A DNA stretch of 64,000 nt from Mytilus trossulus (lineage: Eukaryota > Mollusca > Bivalvia > Mytilida > Mytilidae): positions 8,818,195-8,882,194 of the forward strand of contig NC_086384.1 in assembly GCF_036588685.1 (NCBI RefSeq), given 5' to 3'. The translations under genes and the position numbers were made by a program. Shown one piece after another: positions 15,549 through 29,100 of the stretch (position 1 is the stretch's first letter; the number at the start of each line of letters is the position of its first letter). The notes beneath the pieces were generated by a model. That model was not told the origin of the DNA. It made no database searches and was given only the letters and a program-made list of their open reading frames with translations.

Positions 15549-16192
15549 GTGATTCCAAATTAAATTTGACAATAAAAGCCATACGCCTACACATTTCACG
15601 TAAAGAAAAGAAAACGACCAATTGCTAATAGTTAACAATAAAAAATTCGGAACAATTTACATTAGTTCCTAATATTGTTCTTCTATGAGTTTCATGACGA
15701 TGCTCGTACTTTATTTCTCTATTTTTATTGACTTAGTATACTCCGTTTTGGCGTGGTTGAGAGGGTATAGTACTAATAATAGAGAAACAATTAAAACTGT
15801 ATTCAATATAAATGATATAGCAATGACGTCCCGGATTTTCCTATAACACTAAAATTATTAATGTAAGTGTGTATTGATTTTTCCCTACGTGTTGTAATAG
15901 TTAAATATTAATGATGTACAAACTACACATGATGATGTAACTTCAATAACAATACATGACAAATTACTCATCTGCAAACTATAATGCAAAATGTTGATTT
16001 ACCTGAGCCTGTCATTAAAGCTAAAAATAGTGCAGAAATACATGTTGTTGTTAATACATCGGCATTGAAGTTTTCTAGCAGAGCGATATATATCATTCCA
16101 CTAGCATACGCTAAATAGCCCATTACAATGTGCTCTCCCACTGACCCCATGAGAACGAGCCATGCCCAACCTCTGTCGGGTGAAGTTGACAT
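10809..16192 (-). CDS. SLC16/monocarboxylate-transporter-like protein, complete five-exon gene (copy A)
   Basis: On the minus strand the coding exons are 16192-16003, 15311-15168, 14014-13247, 11732-11682 and 11035-10809 (190, 144, 768, 51, 227 nt). All junctions are GT-AG and the total is 1380 nt, giving 459 aa plus stop. This is a 12-TM major facilitator of the MCT family, expected in the plasma membrane. The N-terminus has PDRGWAW (residues 5-11), matching the family's [D/E]G-x-W-x-W motif before TM1. Residues about 128-143 (FNFEKKRNMACGIAISGG) match the TM5 signature. A basic/polar loop follows TM6, and the tail after about residue 399 is acidic and cytosolic. The start ATG has an in-frame TAA just upstream. 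The substrate is not predictable: family members move lactate and pyruvate, thyroid hormone, aromatic amino acids or creatine. Its tandem paralogue lies about 7 kb upstream of this start on the same strand. Introns contain R1, R2 and a reverse-transcriptase relic. Confidence 0.92.
11152..11515 (-). repeat. Dispersed repeat R1, long copy in an SLC16 intron
   Basis: The minus-oriented R1 core (GAAGATGTGGTATGATTGCC to GGCCTTATTTATG) is extended by a module with GACTTGGGACAGGCACG and CCTAACCTGGGACAGTGG. The same extension occurs at 57700-58057, so the full family unit is about 350 bp. A further fragment around 11525-11590 (CCCAGCCTCGTA) recurs near 47945-48010. Confidence 0.85.
11890..12210 (+). 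pseudogene. Decayed non-LTR retrotransposon reverse-transcriptase fragment
   Basis: The translated stretch reads LLLVYADETVLMTES, a variant of the YADD catalytic box with the second Asp changed to Glu. SSVDLQKQ and, after a gap, RGTLPRNLF follow, in the order expected in the palm and thumb of LINE reverse transcriptases. The frame stops at 12150, and related-looking residues continue in another frame to about 12210. It lies antisense in an SLC16 intron and is clearly non-functional. The clade cannot be assigned from so short a piece. Confidence 0.6.
12795..12880 (+). repeat. Dispersed repeat R3, fragment
   Basis: It contains AAGATACCAGAGGCACCTG and GACACCGCCATGG. Related copies lie at 24890, 28905, 32095 and 42905. 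Confidence 0.6.
14650..15085 (-). repeat. Two copies of dispersed repeat R2 in an SLC16 intron
   Basis: Copies at about 14650-14795 and 14935-15085 each carry GTCACTGATGAGTCTT, GTAGACGAAACG and GCGTCTG in that order. This is the reverse complement of the R2 core (GCGCGTTTCGTCTAC, AAGACTCATCAGTGACGC) seen at 29000-29600 and 32350-32985. Confidence 0.8.
15455..15548 (+). repeat. Repeat fragment ending in an (AATC)n microsatellite
   Basis: CCGTTCTCGTC and a GGAGGTTAAGCAAACACC segment lead into about eight CAAT units at 15509-15543. The same arrangement with a shorter tail occurs near 815-870 and 28795-28858, so the tetranucleotide tail appears to belong to the repeat's 3' end, as in many SINE or LINE families. 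Confidence 0.7.
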
Positions 16193-16850
16193 TTATAAAT
16201 GCGAACACGAGTACACTATAAACATTAACATATGATTTGCACTTGAGTTGATACGAATTCATGCAAGACTAATTCCTCCGGTAATTGTTCTCCTAATGTG
16301 AAAGTTTAACAAAAACATGATAAAGTATATGTTCAATATCTATAATCACAACCCTTTAAAGAAATTAAATCCAACCTTTGTATTATTTGAATACTTCTAG
16401 CGATTAATTATTGCGAACATTTCGATATCAATCTTGTGAGAGTTATAACGAAAAACCACAATGTTACATAAGACTATCAGGATACATAAGCGTATTGTTT
16501 AGAAAAATACCAGATTAGTTTATATTCGAAAATCAAAAGGTTTTTATTTTACGATTGTCATAATTTAAAAAAAAATAACTGATTACAGATCAACTTCTAT
16601 ATTCCAAGCAGCATCTTTAATGGTTCGTGTATTCTCATCAGTATTCAATTATTTGAATATTGTACATCAACTTATCATTTGGATTAAAACCTAAATAATT
16701 TAATAAAATTATAATGTTGAGGTCATATTTAACACCTAGAAATGTGTCCGCAACTTTTAATTAAAACGGCCTCTATTCAATAATGAACATTGTAGTAGTT
16801 TTCATTCTTACTGAAGTCATAAAAAAAATCGGTCTTCACTCGCTCTTAAA

Positions 16851-17204
16851 GGGGTAAATTCAGTAAATATATATACGTCATCAGGGACAGCCTATTTAGG
16901 GGAGAGCTTTCTGTATAACACTGAAGTTATATGCTCCTCCGATTGGCAGATAATGTTTGTAATAAATATTTTTTGGTAGATGGATCAAAGTTGAAAAAAA
17001 ATTAAAAAATAAATGCTGAATGTACTATTTTTTCCCCTACAGGGTTGAAAAGTAATGGGGTTTAGTATAGGAATTCAGTGCGAATCTACATTGTTTGTAA
17101 ACAAGGCCATGTGAATGCCCAAAAATGTCGCATGACCCTATGTTTTTATTGTTTTTATAGATTAGCATTAAAGTCAATGGGAGATTTTTTACTGAATTTA
17201 CCCC
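16851..17204. mobile_element. MITE-like element with GGGGTAAATTCAGTAAA ends
   Basis: The left end GGGGTAAATTCAGTAAAT is mirrored at the right end by ACTGAATTTACCCC. Flanks are TTAAA on the left and TAAAT on the right, compatible with a short TAA(A) target duplication. It is about 354 bp and non-coding. Confidence 0.65.
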
Positions 17205-17639
17205 TAAATATTTTAGTTTAAATCCCAACTAGTGATAATTCCGATTTCCGTAAATTTAGGTTCAATTCTTAATAATAATAAAACATATTTACAGTATTTG
17301 TTGTTAACATGATATCGTTCAAATGATGAATGAAATATTAAAAAAACTGTTGAAAACCCGTTGTCGAATTAATATAAAACAGTCAGGATTCTACTTCGTC
17401 AGAATTATTTCCCCATTAAGCCAGTTCATTTTAACAATCTTAGAAATGGAAGCCATTGTAGGGATGACGCGCTACCGATTTTGCTCTATCAAACCGATAA
17501 ATTTATCCACATTGCACCATCCGTATATGTAAGTTGTATTTGAAAAGACAAATGTATTAACTAGATAATGAGCATCAGTTAATGATCTTGTCTGCATTGA
17601 TTCAACTGAAAACTATTGTCTGATCTATTGTCAGGCGGA

Positions 17640-18420
17640 ATTTTCGAAAATTCATATACATTGAAGAAAATTCTAATTAAATATTTCGTGGAAGGGCAGA
17701 CTAGATTTGTTTAGTGGTTGAAGACTATAAACCATAATTATCACACTAAAAAATTATAATTTTTCGAAGATATGCATGTTCATCATCCAACTTGAAAGAC
17801 TGTCGTCAGGTACTTTTAGTAAAAAAATATAGCTATTTGAACACACCTTCTCTGTTTTTGTGACTCACTAGATAGGTATTTCACTTGACCCATATATCTT
17901 ATCTTTCAGAGCTGTTATTTTTTTGTGTCATAAAGGCAATCTGTAGCTTTGATATATAAAATTGATAGAATCTGAAGCGAGACAATGTATGAAATATTTT
18001 TACTTTGTACAATATCAAGACAAAATATTTAACTCAAACACGCCCTAACATAAAAAGTTGCACTCGATTTTCTCTTTTCAATACAATTGTAACCCATTTT
18101 TGGGAATTTTTTCTTGAGTCACATCATGGAAGGGCAGACACGAAATTTTTTTTATTTTCGTGGGCATCAATTTTCGTGGTTTGAGGAAAATTTACATATT
18201 CGTGGATATTTCATTTCGTGGTTTTGGCAAAGTCTACACTCAATCCGTTGAAAAATTTGTTATTCGTTGAACCTTTGAATTCGTCGTTCTCCTGTACCCA
18301 CGAAATCCACAAAAAATGGTATCCAACGAATATTAATGAATCCACAGTAGATTGATATGTTGTTTTTCCAAAAAATCGGAGGTTATGCATTTTCTTTATC
18401 CAACTTGAAAGATACCCATG
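17640..18420. repeat. Dispersed 'TTTCGTGG' repeat, partly duplicated
   Basis: GGAAGGGCAGAC occurs at about 17692 and 18129. CATCCAACTTGAAAGA near 17785 recurs as TATCCAACTTGAAAGA near 18398. Between them is a block rich in TTTCGTGG (TTTTCGTGGGCATC, ATTTCGTGGTTTTGG) and its complement CCACGAAATCCAC. I recognise this block as a common molluscan repeat. Confidence 0.55.
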
Positions 18421-20869
18421 TCGTCGACTTAAAATCTAATTGTTCTGCTTAACTATGTACTAGATAAATTAAAAACTTATGCAAATGGTGTTTTTAAAAT
18501 AAAATATCTCGTAATTGAGAAGAAAATTGTAATTTTGTTTGTTTCTATTAACTTTTAAAATTTTTGTCACTATAGTAAACAATACAGTACACATGTATCG
18601 CCTTCTCTAACAAAGATCTTCGATTCTTTTGTTCTATTTCAACCTGGTTTCCGACTCAAAAGGCATAACTGGAGTTTCTAATTCAAATTTTATTTGAAAT
18701 TAACGATTTATTCAACTGCACTACAATTATTTTTATGCTCGCTTTTAATGAGCATAAAAAAACTGGCAATTGAACAATAAGCAATTTCTTGCAAATGGTA
18801 ATTCACATGTTACAGATTTAATCTGCAATAATGATAGTCATTAACATCCGGCATTGAACAAACTAATGCTAAAATGTCCACTTCATCAACTGCGTGCCCC
18901 ATCATAGAATCGATGTAAACGCGAATGATTGCATTAAGGACATACATGTATTAGCGCTAAGAGACGTGAGACGTTCTGGTGTTTAAAAATGTACACGTTT
19001 TGGCGAACAACAATTATCGGACACGTTTGGGGGTTATAAAAGCGATATACGTTTGGGCAATGTTGAATATTATGGACACGATTGGGGAGAATATACTTAT
19101 TTGTTGAAATCAGACACGCTTGGGAGTGCTACATATGTTGAACATATTTATAGCTTACATTATGCTATTCGAAAACAAAATGCTTTCTATATACTTTTGC
19201 TTCAAATAAAAGAGATAAGTTGCTCTTTCGAGTCTACAAATAATTCATATGATGGATTACTTTAAAGTGGTTTTAGGAAATATATGTTTTCTAGGTACTT
19301 TCATGCCAAATTATTGCTAAAGAATTGCTACTTGGATGGATTTTGTCAAAGTCATATTGTAACCTAAAATAAGAGATTTAATAGATTTAATATGAATCAG
19401 TAAGAATTAACAGCAAAGGTCTTACTCTAAAAAATCAATTCAACCTTTGATCTTGACTTCAATTTCAAGGTCAATATCAATGATGTTTAACCAAAAGAGG
19501 TGGTAAAATTGTCGACATAGGATTAAGAAGATCAAGCAGCCTTGAATGGTGTTAACTCCTCAAACAATTTGTATGGTGTTATGGTGTAATTCATATGGTG
19601 CTATGGTGACTGGTTTAAGTGGAATAGTGCAATGGTGTACGAGGAATGACGTGATTGCGTAACGTGTATATAAAGCGTAGTTATCAAAGTTTCAAACTAG
19701 TCAAAATATTGATGAAAAATTATTTTTCATTTTATACATTAAATAACAATATTGTGATCAAAATTCGTTTTTCAAATATTCAAGGCGATAACTTTAAAAA
19801 TAAACTCATTATAGATCGCACGATTACAATCTTTGTTTGACAGATTACCTTTAAAAATAAAAATTAGAAGGATAATTACTATTTGTCAGCCTTGTTAACA
19901 CAATATACCAAGACATATATATAGTTTAATTGTATGCAGTGGATTATCGGGTTTCTCCAATCGAGAAAGTTAAATTAAGGAATTTTAAGTTCGAGCCTTG
20001 TGAAAAAGATTGTCTACTATTTTTCTATATGGCTATGTCAGTTATAATGAAAATATTATGAGTTAGTTTGAAAACAGAAATTAAGATGTATCGATGATGT
20101 TCTTTCCATTACAATCCTTTTTTTTCTGATTGGCTTCCATTTGTATATTCTTCTCATTTTTAGACGTATACCTCGAATTAGACATACACGACATTCTGAG
20201 TACCAGAATCTATGACAAAACAGACAATTTTAATTTTAAAATTATCAATTTCCCCCACCGTTAATAGCCAAAAAAAACCACTTCTCTGCATATTGGATAC
20301 ACGTTTCCCACCTTTTGCGGTTTTCAAGAGCATGCAATAACTATCCCAAGTTTCTGGGACATCAACGGTGTTTGAGCAGAACGTGGAAGAACCAAGGATA
20401 TGTCAAAGACGTCTCGTCCTTTTTCTAAAACAAAATCATCTGGCGATACCAAGACTTCGTTGATAAATATTCCGTATCAACTTCACATATAACACATGAT
20501 GGTCTTGATGTATAAAATATGGGTACCGACGTTATTAATCATCTTAATAACAATAACGTGTAAAAGTATTCGTTTGTTTGTCTTTACGAATATTATTTTT
20601 ACTATTTAGTATTTTTTGGTGGTATCCATTTGACCTGACTTTGTACTTATACATCTCGGCATTGTGTTATTGTTTCTATTCTGGTCTTTCATTTTTGCTA
20701 ATATGCTACAATGTTACAAACTCTGGTTTAAATATTTCTTATATCCCTATTTAAACAATTTAAATCATGATATTACGTAATAGAACTTATGTTCAATGGT
20801 TTTCTGTTGTTGGTGTGATTCAAAACAAATTTCTTTTCTCGTGTTTTATATAGAGTAAATAAAGGCAAC

Positions 20870-22575
20870 AGTAGTATACCGCTGTTCAAAACTCATAAAT
20901 CCATGGACAAAAAAAAAATCGGGGTATCAAACTCAAACCGAGGGAAACGCATTAAATATAAGAGGAGAACAACGACATAACACCGAAACGTAACACACAC
21001 AGAAACGGACCAAGCATCAGACAAAACACCACGAGAATAACAAATATAACATGAAAACCAAATACATGAATTTGGGATAGACAAGTACCGTGCCACGTCT
21101 TATCTAAAATATAAGAGAAAACACAAACGACTCAACGTTAAAATGCAACACACACATAAACGAACAATAATTTAACAATGGCCATCTTCCTGACTTGGTA
21201 CAGGACACTTTTAAAGGGAATAAAAGTGGTGGGTTGAACCTGGTTTTGTGGCATGGCACTTTAATGGTAAAGTTAAATATAACATTGAGATGACAACATA
21301 ATATTACAGGACTACAATACAAATAGACAGGAGAACATATTAGACAAAGAAAAACATAATTAATAGATAACAAAAAGCATCAGGTTTAAAATTCAATACG
21401 CCAAAAACGGGCCTTGTCCACACAAAAATTATCAGTGACGCCCAGATATAAAAGATCGAAAGTGAAAAAAGTACAAAGTTGTACAGCACTGAAGATCAAA
21501 AGTTGAAAAGGTTTCGCCAAATACGGCATTGTTTTTATGCCCGGGATAAGAACATTCTTATTATATAGAACAATTCATGCTATTGCAAACAGTAAATTGT
21601 ATCAAATGTATATGAAAGAGTTAACATAAAGAAACTTAGGTATTAAAACTAGTTACAGAAAACTAAACCCGAATACATAACACCAAGATATAAAAGATCG
21701 AAAGTGAAAAAGGTACAAAGTTGTACAGCACTGAAGATCAAAAGTTGAAAAGGTTTTGCCAAATACGGCATTGTTTTTATGCCCGGGATAAGAACATCCT
21801 AATTATATAGAACAATTCATAATATTGCAAACAATAAATTTTAACAAATGAATATGAAAGAGATATACATAATGAAACTGAAGTATTAACTAATTACAGA
21901 AAACTGAACCCGAATACATAAAGCTATTTAAGTTTAACACAGAATAGACACAACCGAATCAGTCCAGGCGTCAACGTAAATAAAAAAAATGTGACGTCAC
22001 ATACGATGGCGAAACGGCACAAACGTTATGTCCCATTTGAATTTAAAATTTATGAAATTTAGAAACAGCATGACCTCACATATGAAAAACTATCAAAGTG
22101 AGATAGAATTAGGATTGATTTAAGATTATATTAGAACTAAATACTGATAATTCATTTAAACAAAATGCATATAGCAATACTTATTAATAGCAATTAACTG
22201 TCATATATATATATATGTCCAGTTTATTATGAATCCAACTTCAAACGTAAATAATCGTTCAAAATTTAATATAATTAATAAAGGTGGTGATTAATTTTTC
22301 TATCCGTAACACATAAATATAATAAAAAGACGACAACACATTTGACAAAATCCGATGAGAATTACAAATATAACATTAAACCGTTGATTTTTTCTCGTTT
22401 CAATAGTGTTACACTTGTCATTCGTTGGACCCGTTATAGCTTGCTGTTCGGTGTGAGACAATGCTCCGTGTTAAAAACCGTACTTTGACTTATAATGGTT
22501 TACTTTTACAAATTAAATGTGATCTGGATGGAAAATTGACTCATTGGCACTCCCACCATATCTTCTTATATTAAT
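20870..22575. repeat. Composite of dispersed repeats with a ~239-bp tandem duplication
   Basis: 20875-21420 is a repeat rich in AACGACATAACACC and ACACACACAGAAACGG type sequence. 21446-21920 holds two copies about 239 bp apart, each starting AGATATAAAAGATCGAAAGTG and containing GCCAAATACGGCATTG; this core is related to R2. About 22300-22575 carries a diverged R1 copy (TTGCTGTTCGGTGTGAGAC). No gene is supported; the short minus-strand frames are repeat translations. Confidence 0.65.
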
Positions 22576-23122
22576 TTGTCTATATGCCTTTTTGTGTTCT
22601 TTGTTACATATCATGTGAAATAGTACTTATACGTCCCGTCATTGTGTTATTGTTATGTGATAATTTATGTGATCTGATACATGTTGCTATATTTTGCTTA
22701 TGTGTTTCAATGTTACAACCTTTTTTTTCCTAAACCTCCTGTACCAAGTCAGAAATATGACAGTTGTCCATTCGTTTAATTTGTTTAGGCTTTTTGATTT
22801 AGCAATTTGATTAGAGACTCTCCGTTTTGAATTTTCCTCGTCGTTCAGTATTTGTGCGATTTTACTTTTTATGTATATGACATAAATGTAAGAGTTCAAA
22901 TTAACCTATAGCTAAATACTAGAACCAGAGACATACATGTATATACACATGACAGCGGCTTGATATAATATTAATATGTCTCTTCAAGAACATTTGAATT
23001 TAAAAGACTTTCCACCAATATGGTTTCATAACACTAAGAATATTAAATTGTTGTTTGTTATGTAATTCTATATTATGTTTTACTGTTTGAAAATAAATCC
23101 TATATCGATGTTTCATATTTTT

Positions 23123-26100
23123 TTATTCCTTCAATAAAAAACTATCATTTTCTTCGTTACTATTATTAACAAGAATAGTTTGCTTATTTTCATCAGCTTT
23201 TACTGTGAATTCAAAGTCATCAAAACTTTCTTTGGTGTCCACTGATCTTTGGCACATTGTACAACAAAGGCAACTAAAGCCTCCCATAATTAATAAAATA
23301 CCTGAAATACATAAAGATATTATATTACAAGGTCACATTATTAAATATCTTTACAGAGAGCTTATGAGCTTATGAGTTACATATCTGTCTTCATTTATTG
23401 AGGTGTGGCTTAGTTGTAGTTTTTTTTATTAGTTCACGCCAATTTACCGGTAGTTTAGTGTTATACCTTTATCCTTACGTTCGTCTTACCGTCTGTTCGT
23501 CATCGGTGTTAGTTTGTTTTTGTACTTTTACTCCTCTTATGAAACAGTTGCCTTTATTTGCCCGACACCTATTATTTAATTAACCTTTATCCAAAATTGC
23601 AGTGACCAATCATATGAAAGCTCAGAACTCAAAATAATCAATAACAAGGTCATTCTAGGATCAAGGTATATGATGCAAATGCGAATCAAGCAATTAATGC
23701 GACTGGTTTTGAGCAAAAAATTACCATCATATAATTTTATCAGGGTTTTTCATGTGCTTAGTATTTGTGTGAAACAAGGAATATTTACAGTTATTCTCCG
23801 TTTATATCATCTAAAGTTTAAAGTTGTACATACCTGCTACTGTGAAGGAATCTCCATAAGTTCCACCATAACTAATGATAAAACCTAAGAATAAAAAAAA
23901 TCAAATAAATAATATCATACAAAACATCTATCATTGTCCTCTGACATATTGTATTTAGATTTCATTTCAAAATCATTCGGTAGTGTTTCTTTTGTAGCTA
24001 TATCATGGGAAGCATGCTATCAGAGTCATATTGATCAAGTTGCAACTTAATTGAACTGAAAATGATTTATAACGACATTGAACCTGAACTTGAAACTAGT
24101 AGATTGTATATTACCAACAGACAAAATAGAAACTGCAATCTGTGTAGTCATAATACAATCGGGACGAATTTCAGTTTATCTTGGAATGTCCTTTGCGTAG
24201 CGAGAAAACAATAGCATAGATTAGTTACAGCAGACCAAATAATTCAAAGTGTAGACTATTGATGTCTGCATAAAAAAGCTTATTGAACTTTACAAATTTA
24301 TCTGTGTGTACTTCAGACTGAATCTAGTGTGAAGCCATCCATATCTTTTGTTCCTAAAATGTCTTTTATTACTTGTATTTTCTTAATTATTATGCATATT
24401 GTATAATTTCTGTATACCTTGCCAAAATGATGGTTTATTCGAAAAAAAAGAGATGTTATAATAAAGATATATATACACAGTGTAACCTGTGTAATCCGAC
24501 ACACCGGGGACCAGAAACAAATGCCGGATTAAACAGGGTGTCGGAATACTTAGGTTAATTCTGCAGGGAAAGGCATATTTTGGGACCATGAAAATGTGTC
24601 GGTTGAAGCAGAATGTTGGAATACTCAAGCATCGGATTAGTCAGATTACACTGCATATACAAATGCATGTACGAGAACAAAACAAAGAGGGTGTGACGGA
24701 TAAACTAAAAGTTTTACTTAAAGTAGCTCTCAAAATACTTTTATTAAACAAGTAAATTGAAAATAATTGGCTATATAAGGAAACCATAGCTATGCAGTTC
24801 AAGGGTGCTTCTTTTTAGATTTCTACTCATTCTGCAATCATATAAATTTTTCCGGTCAAATAATTGCCGAACTGCAAAATGAACATACATTAAAAGAGGG
24901 GCGACAAATACCAGAGAGACAGTTAAAATCATTAATCAAAAACAAACTTACAACGCCATGGCTAAAACATAAAAGACAATAACAATCAAAATCAAGGAGT
25001 AAACAAAGACTCAAACAAACAAAGGACATGTACATCAACAGTTATACATAATAAATAAGAAACAACACGAACTCCACTAAAAACCGGGAGTGAAATCAGG
25101 TGCTCTGGAAGGGTAAGCATTTCCTGCACCGTATACGGCACCAGTCGTGTTATTTCTTTGTTCAGTTCGGTAATGATGGAAGGAAAATATCAGATATGAT
25201 TTATGACACACTTTTGTAATAATGGCCAATCACCTCATGATGGTGGCGGTAAACTTTCTTGAGTGATTACCTTAATTTGATTGATTCTTAGGCCTGTCTT
25301 AGCAACTTTTGAGAAAACAGTATTCCTTGTTCAACAAAACTAACGTACTTTAGCTAGCTCTAGAGTAATGTATCAACTTAAACACGTATAATCCATATGC
25401 TGGTGCCGATGAGGTGTTGCTAGACAGATATGGACACAAAGACAAATAATAGTAAAATAAATTGGCTTTTACTGTAAACATGTGTATGAAAGGATATAAT
25501 AGAATAAAAATTACCTGCAAGTGGCGGTCCTATGAATGTTCCAGCTCCAACATATATCATGAGATAACCAACACCATGTGCCACTTTCTCATGCCCTAAA
25601 ATATTTATAACTATAGAATTCACAACTGCCCAACAACAACCAGAATATCCGCCAAGTAAGCAAGCAAACATCACTTTGGCCGTTGTATACGAACTAAATA
25701 AAGGAAACATGATGGTACCTAAACCTAATAAACTAAACACTCCAAATAACATAAGTAGTTCGTCAATGTTATGACTGTTATTAGCCATACCAAACAGTAC
25801 ACGTGTGAAACAGCCAAATAAACCGGCTATTGATAAAAATATAGACACTTCCATTTTCGATGATTTTGTTTGAAGACAATACTCAGGATAATGTATATAG
25901 AGTAGATAAATACTAATATTTGCAAGGAAGAATCCTAAACATACACACAACATTGAGCCACTCCGAACTATCTTCATATATGACGACACAGAATCACAGA
26001 ATGTTTCTTTACGTTTTGAGTTCGCAGTTTTCATTGCAAGTTCTGTTTTAGATGGTCGAAAAATGGCACCGAACACACAGTTTTGTAATGCAAGTCCTCC

Positions 26101-29100
26101 TAATAATAGAAAAAATCCGGAATAATTGTATTTCTCATATATCAATTGGAAAACAGGAGTAAGAATAAAAGGTCCAATTCCGCCACCCGATATAGCTATA
26201 CCACACGCCATGTTACGTTTCTTTTCAAAGTTAAACGCTATCACTATCAACCCAGTGTTGTAGCATAAACCAAGTCCTATTCCTGAAAAAAAGCAATAAT
26301 ATTTAGCACGTTTAGATTACTTATTTATCAATTGATGGATTGATGGCGTTAAATGTCCCTTTTATCACAATGTGATATATATTTGTGCGGTTGGATTTTA
26401 CTGCTTGAGGAAACCATAGTACCCTTACATAATCTTGTATTTTCAGAAAAACTGAAAATTCAAGTCTCGCAAATATTTGAGTCGAACTTTCGGGGTTTGA
26501 ACTAATGATGGCAGTGCTGACAGTTTTGTGATATAGAAGATGGAGACTATTTTTGTCACCTAGGCTTCTTTTCATTAGAATTGCTAAAATGTGGCTTTTA
26601 TGAAAATATTTAACTAGTTCTTAAATTTCAAACGCAACCAATCCTACATTCCGAACTGCTTGTATTCGTTTTTTATTCTTCAAAAATAAAATGTTTGTAA
26701 TGATCAATTATGATGCATGTGTTGTAGCACTAATAGTATACATGCGATAGAGTATTTTTACATTAACGTCTTTTGACTCCGGATTATATAATTTTTCAGC
26801 AGGCAACCTAATCTGTGGTAAGCCATCATATCACCCTTTCAAGTACGACCAACCAAAAGGCGTACAATCAAACACAGGATTGGTGTTATTGGGATTAGTA
26901 TTTAACTGTTTTCAGACAATTTTGTCGTGTACAGAAAACATACAACAGTACACTCCCCCTCTAAATTGTACCAAATGTAAACTTTATTCTATCAATTTAA
27001 ATTGCTCTTACTTTACAGAGTATCAGAATCAAAGTCGAAAATATGAAAATAGTCTATTGGAGCTATCAATTCAATTAATGCTTAATTGACACATTTACGC
27101 TCCAAATATTTAAACTTAATACAGTATTTTCATTTTTATGTTACGAAATCGAACTTAATTATCTATGTATTTGCTACATAGAAAACAAACTCTTGTCATA
27201 TTATAAAATCTAATGCACAATTAAGTAATATTAATTATCCATGGTAAACATATAAACGGCAAACTAATCATTGATCTGAAATTTCACTGATTCAGTCATT
27301 GACTCTTTGTGTTAAAAACCACAAATACGTAATTTCGTGCTTGATAAGACACGCTTTTAACTTAATAATTATAATTATTGTCACAATAGTGTGTTAGAAT
27401 CTCAAATGGTTTCGCCTTTTAAAAAAACTTTTTATTTTATTTTCATAAACAGAATTAGGTCAGCTTTGATATATATGAATGTATATATATATATACCAAC
27501 TTATCATTGATTCGTGTCAATATATTAGTAAGTTAGAATACAATTAATATGTCCCACGCAGATATACCGTTGGCGTTATTATTAGAGCGTCTCTGATGAG
27601 ATTTTCCCAATATGAACTCAAAATATGATATTGAAATTATTATGGTTTTAGAAATTAACGATTAACCTATTTTCGTTTCGTTTAACTCTAGGTATATCAA
27701 CACTAGTACACTATGTTATAATGTGCCAAGATTTAAATACCCCAACATATTGATGTGTCACACATCCTTAACTTTAATTGTCAACTTTTGTTCTGCAATG
27801 TTATAATAAGAGTCAACGATTTTCAAAACGTTTATTCTCTGTTTAATAGTGTTAAATGAATATATGTTTCACTTTTTAAATAATTAAAGTTTATGTTGTG
27901 ATCGCATACATTCCAGGGACACAATTGAATTATAAAGTTGCTGTGAAAGACAACGATCGTTTCCTTAAACGAAACGTATTAATTTTAACTGTTGTGCTTC
28001 TATCCTATACCTTTTCTTTATTAGTTCCGATGGTAAGTAAATTCTAACATTTTGTTTTGTCCGGTTTTATGGACTCCTCCCCACTCTTGAATTACATTGC
28101 AGTTTTGTATTTTTTGTGTATACTTTTTATCTTGACTTTTAGTGTATTTTTTGTGTATACTTTTTATCTTGACTTTTAGTGTATTTTTTGTGTATACTTT
28201 TTATCTTGACTGTAAGTGTATTTTTTGTGTATACTTTTTATCTTGACTGTTAGTGTATTTTTTGTGTATACTTTTTATCTTGACTGTTAGTGTGTTTTTT
28301 GTGTATACTTTTTATCTTGCCTGTTACTTTTTTTACCTGACATAATTCCGAATGTAAGAAACGTCCATTTGATATCCTCTACAAAACCTGTTAAGACAAG
28401 TCCTGTGGATAACATGAGTGACCCTAGTATCATAGTCACTCTACAACTATATCGATTGATGATGGTACTGGCGATTGGTCCTGAAAACATAACAATGAGA
28501 TGTTGCTTTAATATATCTTATAGTAATTATAATCCTGGTACCTTGGATAACTATATACAACAGAAATATCCAACATATCTAGTAGGCTGGTAGCAAGTTT
28601 GAATAATATTGAGTGATTGTCAAACACCAGCTTGCTTTTCAGTATGTGTGTCATTTAACTTTTTTTATATATCTTATACAACATGTATACCAACATATCT
28701 CCTAAGCTGGGAGTAGGTAATATTTCCCAGTCTTCGTCTCCGTCGAACACAATTGAGGAACGTACATTTGCACCATTTTGCATTTCTTGTTAATCTGTTC
28801 TCGTCGTTTGTAAATTCTTGAAACATAAGCAAATATCAATCAATAAATCAATAGTTACATTTCTATTAGGTATGGAACAGTAATCAATAAATCTGCAACC
28901 ATAAAAGAGGGACAAAAGATACCAGAGGGACAGTCAAACTCATAGATTGAATATAAACTGAGAACCTTCTAATTACTGCTAATAGAGAAAATAGTTATCA
29001 AAGGTACCAGGATTATAATTTATTGCGCCAGACGCGCGTTTCGTCTACATAAGACTCATCAGTGACGCTCAAATCTAAATATTTATAAATGTAAACAAGT

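Larger units (their letters stand above)
16193..20870. other. Long spacer upstream of SLC16 copy A; no gene recognised
   Basis: No exon with domain similarity was found on either strand. A MITE lies at 16851-17204 and a mollusc-type repeat at about 17640-18420. Around 19430-19510 is a fragment with TTGACTTCAATTTCAAGGTC, related to the 35930-36870 repeat. The promoter of SLC16 copy A should lie just upstream of 16192, but no clear core element was recognised. Confidence 0.5.
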
